Assembly (NCBI RefSeq): GCF_003626695.1
Contig: NZ_RBAH01000011.1
Coordinates: 1-64,000, forward strand
Length of the DNA stretch: 64,000 nt
Origin: Paenibacillus ginsengarvi
Lineage (GTDB): Bacteria; Bacillota; Bacilli; Paenibacillales; NBRC-103111
Reading direction: 5' to 3'
Shown: positions 41,339-49,840 of the stretch, in pieces
Layout: every line of letters starts with the position of its first letter
Position numbering within the stretch: position 1 is the first letter of the stretch
Notes under the pieces: model-generated
Told to the model about the DNA's origin: nothing
The model's input: only the letters and a program-made list of their open reading frames with translations
The model's database searches: none
Made by a program: the position numbers and the translations under genes

Positions 41339-41995
41339 ATGAGTAAATTTCAATTCAAAAGCCAAGAAAACTTATCGCTTCGCCAAAAAGTAGCAGCCGA
41401 TATACGCGATGCGATCATCCAAGGCAGCCTGAAGCCCGGGGAAAAGCTCAAGGAGCAGGAAATCTCCGAGCAGATGGGCATCAGCCGCGGTCCGATCCGC
41501 GAAGCATTGCGGGATTTGGAAGCGATGGGACTTGTAACTTGTCTTCCATATAAGGAAACTGTCGTTGCCGACGTCACGAAAGAAGAAATCGTCGATATGC
41601 TTATTCCGATTCGCCTTAAGCTGGAGCTGTATTCCATCAAATATAATTTGGATCGGTACGACAGTCATTTCTTTGATACGCTGAACGAGGCTATCGCCCG
41701 AATGGACCGGCATGCGGCCGATAACGACATTGCCGGACTCGTGGAGGAGGACATTCAGTTCCATGAACACATTATCCTATGGACGGAGTCCTCGTATACC
41801 CAGCAAATATGGCTTGGCATCGTCAACCGACTGCGGCTGCATTTTATGAAAAACACACTTCACTTTACGGATTTGTCCAGGGTACCGAACGATCATAGGG
41901 CACTGGTTGATGCTCTGGGTACGAAAGATCTCGGCATCATTACTTCCGCCTGGGAGAAACATATTGAAGATGACGATTGCTTGCTTTACTTGTAA
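41339..41995 (+). CDS. GntR-family regulator, FCD (FadR-like) subfamily
   Basis: AGGAGAACGCA precedes the ATG. The winged helix is at residues 15-75: LRQKVAADIRDAIIQGSLKP, then KLKEQEISEQMGISRGPIRE and ALRDLEAMGLV. The remaining 140 residues are an all-helical FCD ligand domain with candidate metal ligands (ARMDRHAADNDIAGLVEEDI, IQFHEHII). FCD regulators often respond to sugar acids. It is divergent from the PIG-L operon and likely controls both TTGTCAACAA promoters. A terminator follows. Confidence 0.92.
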   Translation: MSKFQFKSQENLSLRQKVAADIRDAIIQGSLKPGEKLKEQEISEQMGISRGPIREALRDLEAMGLVTCLPYKETVVADVTKEEIVDMLIPIRLKLELYSIKYNLDRYDSHFFDTLNEAIARMDRHAADNDIAGLVEEDIQFHEHIILWTESSYTQQIWLGIVNRLRLHFMKNTLHFTDLSRVPNDHRALVDALGTKDLGIITSAWEKHIEDDDCLLYL

Positions 41996-42000
41996 ATGCC

Positions 42001-42046
42001 GAAAGAACGCTCCTGCATGATTTGCGGTCAGGAACGTTCTTTTTAT
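42001..42046 (+). terminator. Terminator of the GntR gene
   Basis: GAAAGAACGCTCCTG ... CAGGAACGTTCTTT stem with a T-run, starting 5 bp after the stop. Confidence 0.88.
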
Positions 42047-42151
42047 TTAGGCGGCCTTTGAAGCGTCATAAGGAAGCTTCACTCGTTAGACGTAAAATTT
42101 ATTTCCTATGAACAGCCTCGACCGCCCGATTCTCTCCAGCAGCCTTGCCTG

Positions 42152-42856
42152 CTAAAGCTTACCCGTTAAACCGTCGATTAACACGCTCAAACCGAAATGA
42201 AATTCTTTTTCCCAATCGGTTCTAGTCGTGTAGGGAGCCAAGCGAATCATATTCGGGAATTTCTCCTTTGGCAGCTGTCCATAAAACTGCTCATAATGCT
42301 CGCTCATGTTTTCATAAGAATCGTGTTGGTTATTGGCTATAGCCAAAAGCCGAGCATTCTCGGCTGCAAAACCAAACACATAATTTTTCAGTATGGATGC
42401 GATCCATGGAATGTGGGGGTCCGGGAAGCCCGCGCGAACAAGCAGGTGATACAAGTTTTCGATCTGAGCGAGTCTTTCTGAGCCTTTCGCAATCGCTTGA
42501 TGAAACAACTCTACTGCATCTCTATGGGAAAGAAGAATCTTTCTTAATTGCTCCGCCCACTGGTAAATTTGCTCTTGCCAACCCAAGGACGGTTCTGGCC
42601 AAGCCATTCCTCTGCATATTCGATCCGAAAGAAGCTGCATTAATTCTTCTTTGTCTTTGACATGATAGTATAAAGAAGCTGTCTTCACCTGTAATCGATC
42701 CGCTATTTTTCTCATGCTGAGCTCTTTTAACCCAACCTCATTTAACACCTCTAGAGCGGTTCCAAGGATCCGCTCCCGATCAAGCGGCACATGAGCTAAA
42801 CCGATTTCTTCGTTTTGTCCATCTGGCCGTTGCATATACATTCGTCGTCTTGCCAC
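42152..42856 (-). CDS. TetR-family regulator (TetR_C type)
   Basis: The GTG at 42856 follows AGAGGTGA at 5 nt and is preferred to earlier in-frame starts. The HTH reads RILGTALEVLNEVGLKELSM, then RKIADRLQVKTASLYYHVKD. The C-terminal domain (PWIASILKNYVFGFAAENAR) matches the larger TetR class C. It is divergent from a VOC gene, and three palindromes lie in the 150-bp gap. The ligand may be an antibiotic or toxic small molecule that the VOC protein handles; this is inference. Confidence 0.92.
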   Translation of the reverse strand: MARRRMYMQRPDGQNEEIGLAHVPLDRERILGTALEVLNEVGLKELSMRKIADRLQVKTASLYYHVKDKEELMQLLSDRICRGMAWPEPSLGWQEQIYQWAEQLRKILLSHRDAVELFHQAIAKGSERLAQIENLYHLLVRAGFPDPHIPWIASILKNYVFGFAAENARLLAIANNQHDSYENMSEHYEQFYGQLPKEKFPNMIRLAPYTTRTDWEKEFHFGLSVLIDGLTGKL

Positions 42857-42891
42857 AATGATCACCTCTATCACTTGAAGTATATCATGAC

Positions 42892-42954
42892 TTGACAATC
42901 TAATGACGTTAGATTATTCTAAAATCATTAGATTATTCTAACATCATTAGATTA
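42892..42954 (+). promoter_or_regulatory. Promoter overlapped by a triple operator array
   Basis: TTGACA (42892-42897), 17 bp, TATTCT (42915-42920). A 19-bp unit TTAGATTATTCTAANATCA repeats in tandem at 42909 and 42928, and a third partial copy starts at 42947. Each unit contains TTAGA-4-TCTAA. A further inverted TCTAA-5-TTAGA lies at 42899-42913. The -10 box is inside the first unit, so binding would repress the VOC gene. Confidence 0.8.
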
Positions 42955-43010
42955 AATTCGAAGCGTCGTCATGTAGCGACGTTTCCTTCTTAAGGAGTCG
43001 TGGATTTATA

Positions 43011-43376
43011 ATGAAACTCAACCACCTGAACCTGTGCGTTCTTGATTTATCCGAAGCGATTGTATTTTTTCAAAGCTTACTGGGCTTTCGGCTTATCGAA
43101 CAAAAAGGAGCTGTCATTGCCGTTATGGATGACGGTCATGGATTTACTTTAGTTCTTAGCAGCATGCAGGCTAACCCGAATGAAAATTATCGCTATCCGA
43201 AGGATTTCCATCTGGGTTTCTATGTCGACACGGTAACCGAGGTTAACGAGTTCCATAAGAAGCTTATCGCATCCGGAATTGCATCCGATCCTCCTAAAAT
43301 GATGAGAGGCGGATACACTCTGTACTTCACAGCACTGGGCGGAATCCTGTTCGAGGTCACTTGTTTTGATAATTAA
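43011..43376 (+). CDS. VOC-family protein (bleomycin-resistance/glyoxalase-like)
   Basis: The single VOC module of 121 residues: NHLNLCVLDLSEAIVFFQSL, FTLVLSSMQANPNENY, FHLGFYVDTVTEVNEFHKKL and GGYTLYFTALGGILFEVTCF. The End strand carries the metal-ligand Glu. TAAGGAG precedes the ATG. It is under a promoter covered with TetR-type operators and is likely the target of the divergent TetR gene. Confidence 0.9.
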   Translation: MKLNHLNLCVLDLSEAIVFFQSLLGFRLIEQKGAVIAVMDDGHGFTLVLSSMQANPNENYRYPKDFHLGFYVDTVTEVNEFHKKLIASGIASDPPKMMRGGYTLYFTALGGILFEVTCFDN

Positions 43377-43386
43377 AGAAAATAAA

Positions 43387-43428
43387 GCGGCAGTCCGTTC
43401 CTTGTTTAAGGTTCGGGCTGCCGTTTTT
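43387..43428 (+). terminator. Terminator of the VOC gene
   Basis: GCGGCAGTCCGTTCC ... GGTTCGGGCTGCCG followed by TTTTTAT, beginning 11 bp past the stop. It is convergent with the BNR gene at 43443 and may serve both. Confidence 0.75.
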
Positions 43429-43442
43429 ATGAGCGTAGTTTC

Positions 43443-44519
43443 CTATACAAGTTTACACACGGTTCCAGCAATATACCGGCAGACGTCGGTATCGTCGTAA
43501 TAATAATACGTCACCAGCACGCGGCCGTCGTCCAGCTGTACGGCGGTCGGGTATCCGATATCGAGCGACAGCCCATCCTCCCTCAGAACGGTTTCCTGTG
43601 CTTCCTCCCACCGTTCGCATTCGGCGTCGAGCACGATCGTGCCAATCCCGAAAGGCGAGTTCCGATAACCGTAGGAAATCACCAGATGGCCGCTGTCCAG
43701 TGTAAGCGCATGGAACGGGGTCGGGGAATAATACGGACGTTTGACCGGTCGGCTCCAAGTTAGCCCTCCGTCGACAGATTCGGATGTATATAGAGGAGAA
43801 CGCGGTGTCTCCTTGGTCGCCTGGACGTTCACATTGCGCGTTCGAATGAACGCTACCAGTTTCCCCGAAGGGGTCCGGTACAAGTTTGGCTCCTCGAACG
43901 AATACCCGTCACACGACTCGATTACGGCGTGAGCGGTCCAAGTAGTTCCTCTGTCTTCAGTTCGGACGATATGAACGTGCGTGGTATCGAGACTGTAGAG
44001 CGGGGTTAAGATAGCTCCGTCGTCCAGTTCCACGCTATTGCCGCGAATCGCTCCGGCAAAAGGAATCGGAATCGGCTGATCCCACGTCTGTCCGCCATCC
44101 GTCGAGCGAATCGAATGGGCGTTTTTAAGTCTGCCGACCCACTTCCCGAAAATCAACTTATCGCCGTCCCGCTTCTCCCCCGTATCTTCCTGCTCGAGCA
44201 CTTTCCACATAAAAAATGTGGCGAACAGCGTTCCGTCGCGCAATTGGTTCAAGCAAGGGTCCTGCACCCCGCAGAAATAATCGTCGTACAGCACATTCGG
44301 CTCCGGCTCCCACGTTATTCCGTCCGCCGATCCGATTATCATCGCCCGGGACGAGGGGTCGATATGGGATATTCTCGCTTCGTTGCGTCGTCTGTCCGGA
44401 GCTTGACGAAATCCGAGGACGATCTGGCCGTCAGGACGTTTGACGACGCTCGGAAAAAAACTGTTATACTTCTTATCCTTATATATCTCGATATGTTCGA
44501 TCGGTTCTAATCTTTGCAT
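43443..44519 (-). CDS. BNR-repeat (sialidase-superfamily) beta-propeller protein A
   Basis: The ATG at 44519 follows GAGGAG at 8 nt. Asp-box repeats (S-x-D-x-G-x-T-W) include GSADGITW, RSTDGGQTW, RTEDRGTTW and SESVDGGLTW. A catalytic-type arginine cluster (FRQAPDRRRNEARISH) and a YGYRN motif near the end are compatible with exo-sialidase-fold enzymes. There is no signal peptide; the substrate would be imported. It may act on sugar-acid glycosides. A paralogue lies at 57656, and a cre-like palindrome with a minus-strand promoter lies 250-400 bp upstream. Confidence 0.88.
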   Translation of the reverse strand: MQRLEPIEHIEIYKDKKYNSFFPSVVKRPDGQIVLGFRQAPDRRRNEARISHIDPSSRAMIIGSADGITWEPEPNVLYDDYFCGVQDPCLNQLRDGTLFATFFMWKVLEQEDTGEKRDGDKLIFGKWVGRLKNAHSIRSTDGGQTWDQPIPIPFAGAIRGNSVELDDGAILTPLYSLDTTHVHIVRTEDRGTTWTAHAVIESCDGYSFEEPNLYRTPSGKLVAFIRTRNVNVQATKETPRSPLYTSESVDGGLTWSRPVKRPYYSPTPFHALTLDSGHLVISYGYRNSPFGIGTIVLDAECERWEEAQETVLREDGLSLDIGYPTAVQLDDGRVLVTYYYYDDTDVCRYIAGTVCKLV

Positions 44520-44763
44520 GGTTTCCACTCCTCTTATTTATATTCCATTATTGTGAAGCCAAGTAGTGCAGCCATACCGAACCCTATTCATGAAACATGA
44601 CCTCCCTGCAATAGATGAAGCACTTCCTACAGTTATAAGCCAACAAAAGCACAACCGAACAGAGCTTCCACCAAACGCGCAGCATCACCTCCTTTCCGAA
44701 AAGCAGATATGTTATTGCCTGCCAACGAGCTCATTTCGCCTAATAAGTATTCCAAAACGGAGT

Positions 44764-44781
44764 ATATAAAGCGCTTTCAAT
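44764..44781. promoter_or_regulatory. cre-like palindrome
   Basis: TATAAAGCGCTTTCAAT contains the central AAAGCGCTTT and fits the CcpA/LacI-type cre consensus. It is in the leader between the promoter at 44941-44914 and the BNR gene, where bound CcpA could act as a roadblock. Confidence 0.55.
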
Positions 44782-44913
44782 CCCGTTAGCAAACGGCGGA
44801 ATCCCTCTTTACTCGAAGAATTCGGCAAAATTCATAAGCTATATTCTAAACGTCAAAAATCATTTGTGTCTTATTATGTTACATCGTGTATTATTGATAC
44901 AATGAATGGTTTC

Positions 44914-44941
44914 ATTATAGCTTCTAAAGATCAGTCTGTAA
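44914..44941 (-). promoter_or_regulatory. Promoter of the BNR gene
   Basis: Minus strand TTACAG (44941-44936), 16 bp, TATAAT (44919-44914). It implies an untranslated leader of about 390 nt before the ATG at 44519; a small frame after GGAAAGGAGGTGATG near 44690 lies inside it. Confidence 0.55.
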
Positions 44942-44959
44942 ATACGAAACAGAACAAAT

Positions 44960-45497
44960 AGAAATAAAATTCGGCCAAAACCGCGACATTCCCCGTTTCG
45001 GCCGTGCAGCAACAGATAATATTTGCCAGCAATAGTATTGGTAATTACACTTCGAACGTTAGAAAGGCTGCCGAAATCAATCGCGCCGATTCCCCTCGGC
45101 TAAACCCACACACCTGGCCCTGGCCCTGCCCTTCGTCTTTTTCTTTTCTTGAATGGGTTTGGCTTCTTCGGAAAGCAAAAGTAACTCGGGAAGGCTTTAT
45201 ATGGAGGGGCGGGCATGATAGGCTAAATTGTCTTTGGCGATACGAGTTTACAAGGTTATCGCCCGATCACAAGGAATCATGCCCATAGAGGCTCCATGTC
45301 AAGCCTGGCTCGCATGTAGGCTAAGGCTGCAAAAAAAATTGCCCATCTGCTATATAACGGTCCGACAGAGCAGAGTAGACTGTGTGCCGTCGGGGCCGGA
45401 AAGTACGGAGGCTCCGATAGCGTCTATTCAGTCATGTTCCTGTCAACGGTTGCACTACCTGAACGGTAAAGTTCCGGAATCGGCGTGGCCTGCTAGA
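44960..45497. other. Intergenic stretch without a recognised gene
   Basis: About 540 bp. Short frames on both strands lack ribosome binding sites and protein-like composition. GGGCATGAT (45211) and ATCATGCCC (45278) form a 9-bp inverted repeat about 65 bp apart. It may be decayed mobile DNA, but I could not identify a source. Confidence 0.4.
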
Positions 45498-46661
45498 TCA
45501 CCGTACGACGACAGGAGTGCTGGTCGTATGTCCATATGAATCGCGAACGTTAATAATGTAAGCTTTGGCATCCTGCGGAAGGCGAAGATGGACGCGATGG
45601 CCCGACCGATCGAGCGTACAATCGGTAGTTGCCCATTCGCATTGCTGCCAGTTGTCGCAGTTCTGCGTATAGATCAGTTCTGCATGGATCGCTTCATTTC
45701 CGTCAGTAGAATCGAGGGCGACAGAAACGGCTCCGTCCTGTTCCATGGGTTTGCCAAGGCGCAGCAAAGGTTTGCCGCCCTGGACGATACTATCCGCGAA
45801 TGTATAAATTTCGTCCGGCTTCCAGCCGAGCGGGTGTGAATGTCCGAGATGGGGATATATGCACATGCCGGACTGTTCGATTTCATTTTTGGCGTGATGA
45901 TACGATTTGCTGAAAATGTTCATCCCGAAACAGGGATCGTAGAGCCAATTCACCCACAGCATCGGCATCGCCACACGGGAGAAATAGGCGGAAGGCTCAG
46001 TCAACCGTTTGACGGATTCGGCGCTTGCTTCTCCCATATCGACGAATCGCCGGCCCCATTCATTGTCGGCTTCGTACAGAAAGCCGCACCCGTATACGGG
46101 AATGGCGAAGGCGAACCGGCTGTCGATTCCGGCGACAAGACTGGTGACGATGCCGCCCCACGAAATTCCGGTTATTCCGATCCGGTTCATGTCTACAAGA
46201 GGAAGGGTGCGCAAAAAAGAATGGGCCAGCATGACATCGGCTGCGGCATGAAACATCCACTGCTCCTCGACAGGCTGATCGCAATCCAAGTAAATGCCCT
46301 CTCGAGAAGGACCCGGCATCGTATGAGCGATCCGTTTCGTTTCCCCCTGCGACCTGTCGGGGACGTTCCCTTCCAGATCCATGGCAATTGCGGCGTATCC
46401 TCGCTTCATCCATAAATGGACCCACTCTTCATAGGCGGTGCCCCCGCCTCCGTGTACGAGAACAACTGCCGGCACCTTCTCGCCTTCCGCCGCCTCCGGT
46501 ATCCCGTAATGGGCAAAAATACGCGTTTCTTTCCCCTTGAAAGGGAGTCCCTCGTAAAAAATCGAATGGATGCCGTTTGCCGCTTTCACGTCGGACGGAT
46601 ATATGCGCGGGGAACCATGCAACTGCTCCATGTTCCACGGTGACAAAATCGGTCTGTCCAT
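45498..46661 (-). CDS. Alpha/beta hydrolase (acetyl-xylan-esterase/dienelactone-hydrolase-like)
   Basis: GGAGGAGTAAG precedes the ATG. HGGGGTAYEEWVHLW gives the oxyanion-loop region. The nucleophile elbow is GITGISWGG near residue 170. The acid and base come in DPCFGMN and HSHPLGW. A C-terminal beta-domain (residues about 300-387) follows. This size and layout match the PhoPQ-activated-like/acetyl esterase group. There is no signal peptide. Neighbours are two lipoproteins and a beta-helix protein, so deacetylation of polysaccharide fragments is a plausible role. Confidence 0.82.
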   Translation of the reverse strand: MDRPILSPWNMEQLHGSPRIYPSDVKAANGIHSIFYEGLPFKGKETRIFAHYGIPEAAEGEKVPAVVLVHGGGGTAYEEWVHLWMKRGYAAIAMDLEGNVPDRSQGETKRIAHTMPGPSREGIYLDCDQPVEEQWMFHAAADVMLAHSFLRTLPLVDMNRIGITGISWGGIVTSLVAGIDSRFAFAIPVYGCGFLYEADNEWGRRFVDMGEASAESVKRLTEPSAYFSRVAMPMLWVNWLYDPCFGMNIFSKSYHHAKNEIEQSGMCIYPHLGHSHPLGWKPDEIYTFADSIVQGGKPLLRLGKPMEQDGAVSVALDSTDGNEAIHAELIYTQNCDNWQQCEWATTDCTLDRSGHRVHLRLPQDAKAYIINVRDSYGHTTSTPVVVR

Positions 46662-46723
46662 CTTACTCCTCCACTGTGATCAATGTGACTTTGCTCTCAT
46701 TTTCAAAACCCGAACACTTCTGT

Positions 46724-48013
46724 TCACTTTTTCTTTTGCTCCTCAATCGCCTTGTTCGTTTCTTCGTCTGCTCTGGCCAACGCGGTGTTCAGGTCGAGCT
46801 TTCCGTCAATAAATTCCTGCAAATATTTGATAACCGCTTTGCTGCCTGCCGCATCGTAGATCGTCTTGCCATACGATTCCGCATGCTTCATCTTGAAAAA
46901 CGGAGTCAAGTCGGTCCCTTTCGCCGCTGGCAGGTCGGCGAACAAGCTCATTTGCGCCTGACTGTTCGTTACGACAGGATTCATTCCCAATCTCGCATTT
47001 CTCGTTTGCACTTCGTCCGATGTCAAATGGGCCACGACCTGGAACGCCGCGTCCGGATTTTTGGTCGTTTTGGAAATAACGATCACTTCTATAAAGCCGG
47101 ACGGGCCAACCCAAGGCTTATCTTTAAAGAAAGGGAACGTAGTAACTCCCATATTGAAGCCTAGCTTGGGGTCCGGGAACATCAGCAGATGGGGATACAT
47201 CGCCAATTTCTTCTCCGTCATAAACGCTTTTGCCGCATCGTTGTACGCTGCGCCTTTCGGGTAATTGCCTGGTATGCTGAAAACATCTTTATACGTTTGG
47301 AACAACTTCCTCCAGGATTCGTGCGTGCCGATCATGGACTTCTCTGTTTTTGGTTCTGCATAAGGAGCGGACAGTTGAGTCGACAACCGGTTATGACTAA
47401 CGCCCGGACTTATACCGCGATATTCGATCCCCTCGTACGTTCGGGATAATTTGGCGGCCAATTCCATTACTTCTTCCCAAGTGCTGCCTTCTTTCGGATA
47501 GGGAACTCCGAATAGATCGAAAATGTCCTTGTTGTAGTGCAGTCCAAACCAATGATTGGCTTGCGGCCAGGCAAGCAGCTCATCCGTCTTGGAGTATGAG
47601 CGGATTTCCTTTATCACTTCCGGCTGGATTTTGGAGAAGTCGAATTTGTTCCGCTTGGCCAGTTCGTCCAGACTTAACGGGACATCGAGCTCAAGGGTAG
47701 GGATCAGGTTGGTCAACCCGTCGAAAATAAGGTCCGGCGCGTTGCCGGAAGCCAGTAGATCGGGCAACTTCTGGCCGAATGGGATCAATTCCAGCGTAAT
47801 ATGCGGAAATGTTTTCTTGATCGGCTCGACCACCAGCGTGTTGTAATAGTCATTACCAACGTTGGACGCGAAAAAAACTTTTAACTTAACGGGTTTCGGC
47901 GGATTCTCCGCAACTGGAGAATTCTCCGCGGCAGGCTGTCTTTCGCCCCCGCAACCGGCTACAAGTAAAAAAGCCAATACGATAGCCAATGCAAATACGA
48001 TGCGTTTTTGCAC
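46724..48013 (-). CDS. Family-1 extracellular solute-binding lipoprotein (2 of 4)
   Basis: The GTG at 48013 follows AGGAGGG at 8 nt and gives the compact lipoprotein signal VQKRIVFALAIVLAFLLVAG with lipobox VAGC; longer frames do not. The binding fold follows: ITLELIPFGQKLPDLLASGN, WPQANHWFGLHYNKDIFDLF, GVPYPKEGSTWEEVMELAAK, and a C-terminal helix (LNTALARADEETNKAIEEQ). No permease is adjacent. It lies between the esterase-like gene and a Tat beta-helix gene. Confidence 0.93.
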   Translation of the reverse strand: MQKRIVFALAIVLAFLLVAGCGGERQPAAENSPVAENPPKPVKLKVFFASNVGNDYYNTLVVEPIKKTFPHITLELIPFGQKLPDLLASGNAPDLIFDGLTNLIPTLELDVPLSLDELAKRNKFDFSKIQPEVIKEIRSYSKTDELLAWPQANHWFGLHYNKDIFDLFGVPYPKEGSTWEEVMELAAKLSRTYEGIEYRGISPGVSHNRLSTQLSAPYAEPKTEKSMIGTHESWRKLFQTYKDVFSIPGNYPKGAAYNDAAKAFMTEKKLAMYPHLLMFPDPKLGFNMGVTTFPFFKDKPWVGPSGFIEVIVISKTTKNPDAAFQVVAHLTSDEVQTRNARLGMNPVVTNSQAQMSLFADLPAAKGTDLTPFFKMKHAESYGKTIYDAAGSKAVIKYLQEFIDGKLDLNTALARADEETNKAIEEQKKK

Positions 48014-48136
48014 TGTGATAACCCTCCTTGTAATACTCCGCTTTTTCATAAATCTGCCTTTCAATGTGAAACTCTCGCTTGCCCGTTTCTTAGAACAAGG
48101 ACCGAATCCGATTGTCGCTCGGGATCGCAAACGCTT

Positions 48137-49786
48137 TCAGTGCTGCTCATGGAGGCCGCAAATTACCGACGTATTCGGATAGTCCGCATACTGGGCGATC
48201 GAGCCGATCGCGCCGGCAAGTCCTTCGATCCGCGTATTATACGTCCGGTTCTGGAGCTTGAAACGCACCGTCGTTTTAGCCGCCATCCCCGGAGTTAAAA
48301 TCGCAGGAGATGATACGGCGTCGGTCGATAATTCGATGGTCGTGTCCCGCACCTTCGCGTCGTCCGCCAAGCTGGCCGTAACCGCATCGGTACAAGTGCC
48401 GACATGCTTAATGCCGCGAAACTCGCAGTTTGAAGTGGCGAATACATCGTCTCGGATCACGTCCGCTTCGAAAAAACGCGCAAACCGGATCAGTTGGTCG
48501 CAAGCCCCGATAAATGTTCCGCCGTCGAAGACGACATTGTGCCAGTCTCCCATCATCAAGGAGCTGATCGAGCCGTAACCGGGATCGTTACTGATCGAGA
48601 ACTGGCCGATCCTGACGTTCGAGCCGCGATCGGAAACAAACAAGCCGTGAGGCCGGCCGTACGTGACCGATTTCCCGCAATTTCGCGCACTGACGTTCTG
48701 GACGATATGCTGCATGCTGACACCGGGATGCGGATAGCCCGCGCTGTTGCCGAACAAACCGACGACCGTTTCGCATCGCTCGGCCACGAGACTGTTTACG
48801 ATCACCCCGGAATCCTCCTGATTCGTCCCCCCGGCCAGACACAGTCCCATGTAGCAATCGACGGCAATGATGCTGCCGATAACCGCTTTTCTCGCCCCAT
48901 ACAGAGCCGGATTGACGCCCGCTTCGCATGTGACCGCCCGTCCGCCTTTACGGGACTTGTCGTGCGCGGCGCGGATCACCGTAATATTTTCGGCATGCCA
49001 GGATGCATTGTTCCTTCTCAAATAAAGCCCGCCCTGGGCCGGAACGTAACCGCAATCGACCTTCAGCTCGGTAATATGCACATGGTTCGCTCCGGGCACC
49101 CCAACGACAGCGCAATCGTACGTGGTCTGGGCGATGATCTTGAGCCAGTTCGGTCCGCCGAACGTCGTGTTGTTCCACAACGTAATCGTCTGCCCGATCC
49201 CGTAGGCTCCTCCCGCCCAGTCCAGCGTCGCGCTCCCGCCTCCCTGCTTCTTCAGTTGCAGCGCCATCGCCTGAAGCTGGGGGTAGCTGTCCGTCGCACC
49301 GTCGTCGCCCTTCGCTCCGTAACGGGTGGCGAGCAATCCGCCTGTCTTGCGCAGGACAGCGATCCTGCCGCTGGCCAGAAGATGATCGCCGAAACCATCC
49401 GGGGTCCCGCTGAATTTCTCCGGGAGGACGATATCGTAGAAGGCTCCTCCTAGAGCCCCGAGGGGCGACGCCTCCCAGCCCGCATAATAGGAAACCGTGC
49501 AGGCGATCGTCCTCTCCCTCAGATCTGCCAGCTTCATCTCGGCAACGTTATCGAATACGGCGACATTCCCGCAGCATTCGCCGCCAGCCGGTCCGTATAC
49601 GTCCTGCCCGACCGTCAGGCCCGGCAGCGCCTCGCCGAAGGCGCTTGCCCCGCCCCCGAACAGCATTCCCGCCGCCGTTGCCGCGCCGGCTGCCGATAAG
49701 GCGACGAGCATCTCCCTGCGGCCCATTTTGCCTTCGCCGGCCTGCGGCTCCGTTCGCTCTCCCTGATTCCGTCTCGCATCCGCCAT
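48137..49786 (-). CDS. Tat-exported right-handed parallel beta-helix protein A
   Basis: GGGGAG precedes the ATG. The N-terminus has a twin-arginine signal (KMGRREMLVALSAAGAATAA) after an unusually long acidic head. The body is a pectate-lyase_3/beta-helix type: TRYGAKGDDGATDSYPQLQA opens the coil region, followed by short regular strands with Asn and Gly turns (NNASWHAENITVIRAAHD, NSLVAERCETVVGLFGNSAG). This family includes tailspike-like depolymerases and polysaccharide lyases. Catalytic residues cannot be located by eye. It sits between two solute-binding lipoproteins. A paralogue is at 55523. Confidence 0.82.
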   Translation of the reverse strand: MADARRNQGERTEPQAGEGKMGRREMLVALSAAGAATAAGMLFGGGASAFGEALPGLTVGQDVYGPAGGECCGNVAVFDNVAEMKLADLRERTIACTVSYYAGWEASPLGALGGAFYDIVLPEKFSGTPDGFGDHLLASGRIAVLRKTGGLLATRYGAKGDDGATDSYPQLQAMALQLKKQGGGSATLDWAGGAYGIGQTITLWNNTTFGGPNWLKIIAQTTYDCAVVGVPGANHVHITELKVDCGYVPAQGGLYLRRNNASWHAENITVIRAAHDKSRKGGRAVTCEAGVNPALYGARKAVIGSIIAVDCYMGLCLAGGTNQEDSGVIVNSLVAERCETVVGLFGNSAGYPHPGVSMQHIVQNVSARNCGKSVTYGRPHGLFVSDRGSNVRIGQFSISNDPGYGSISSLMMGDWHNVVFDGGTFIGACDQLIRFARFFEADVIRDDVFATSNCEFRGIKHVGTCTDAVTASLADDAKVRDTTIELSTDAVSSPAILTPGMAAKTTVRFKLQNRTYNTRIEGLAGAIGSIAQYADYPNTSVICGLHEQH

Positions 49787-49840
49787 TTACGCTCACACTC
49801 CCCGATCCAATGGTTACGTACCGCAAGAAAACCGCCTCGC

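Noticed and set aside
48494-49453. Long plus-strand frame opposite beta-helix A
   Set aside because: High-GC antisense frame without ribosome binding site; the minus-strand gene has a Tat signal and a recognised fold.
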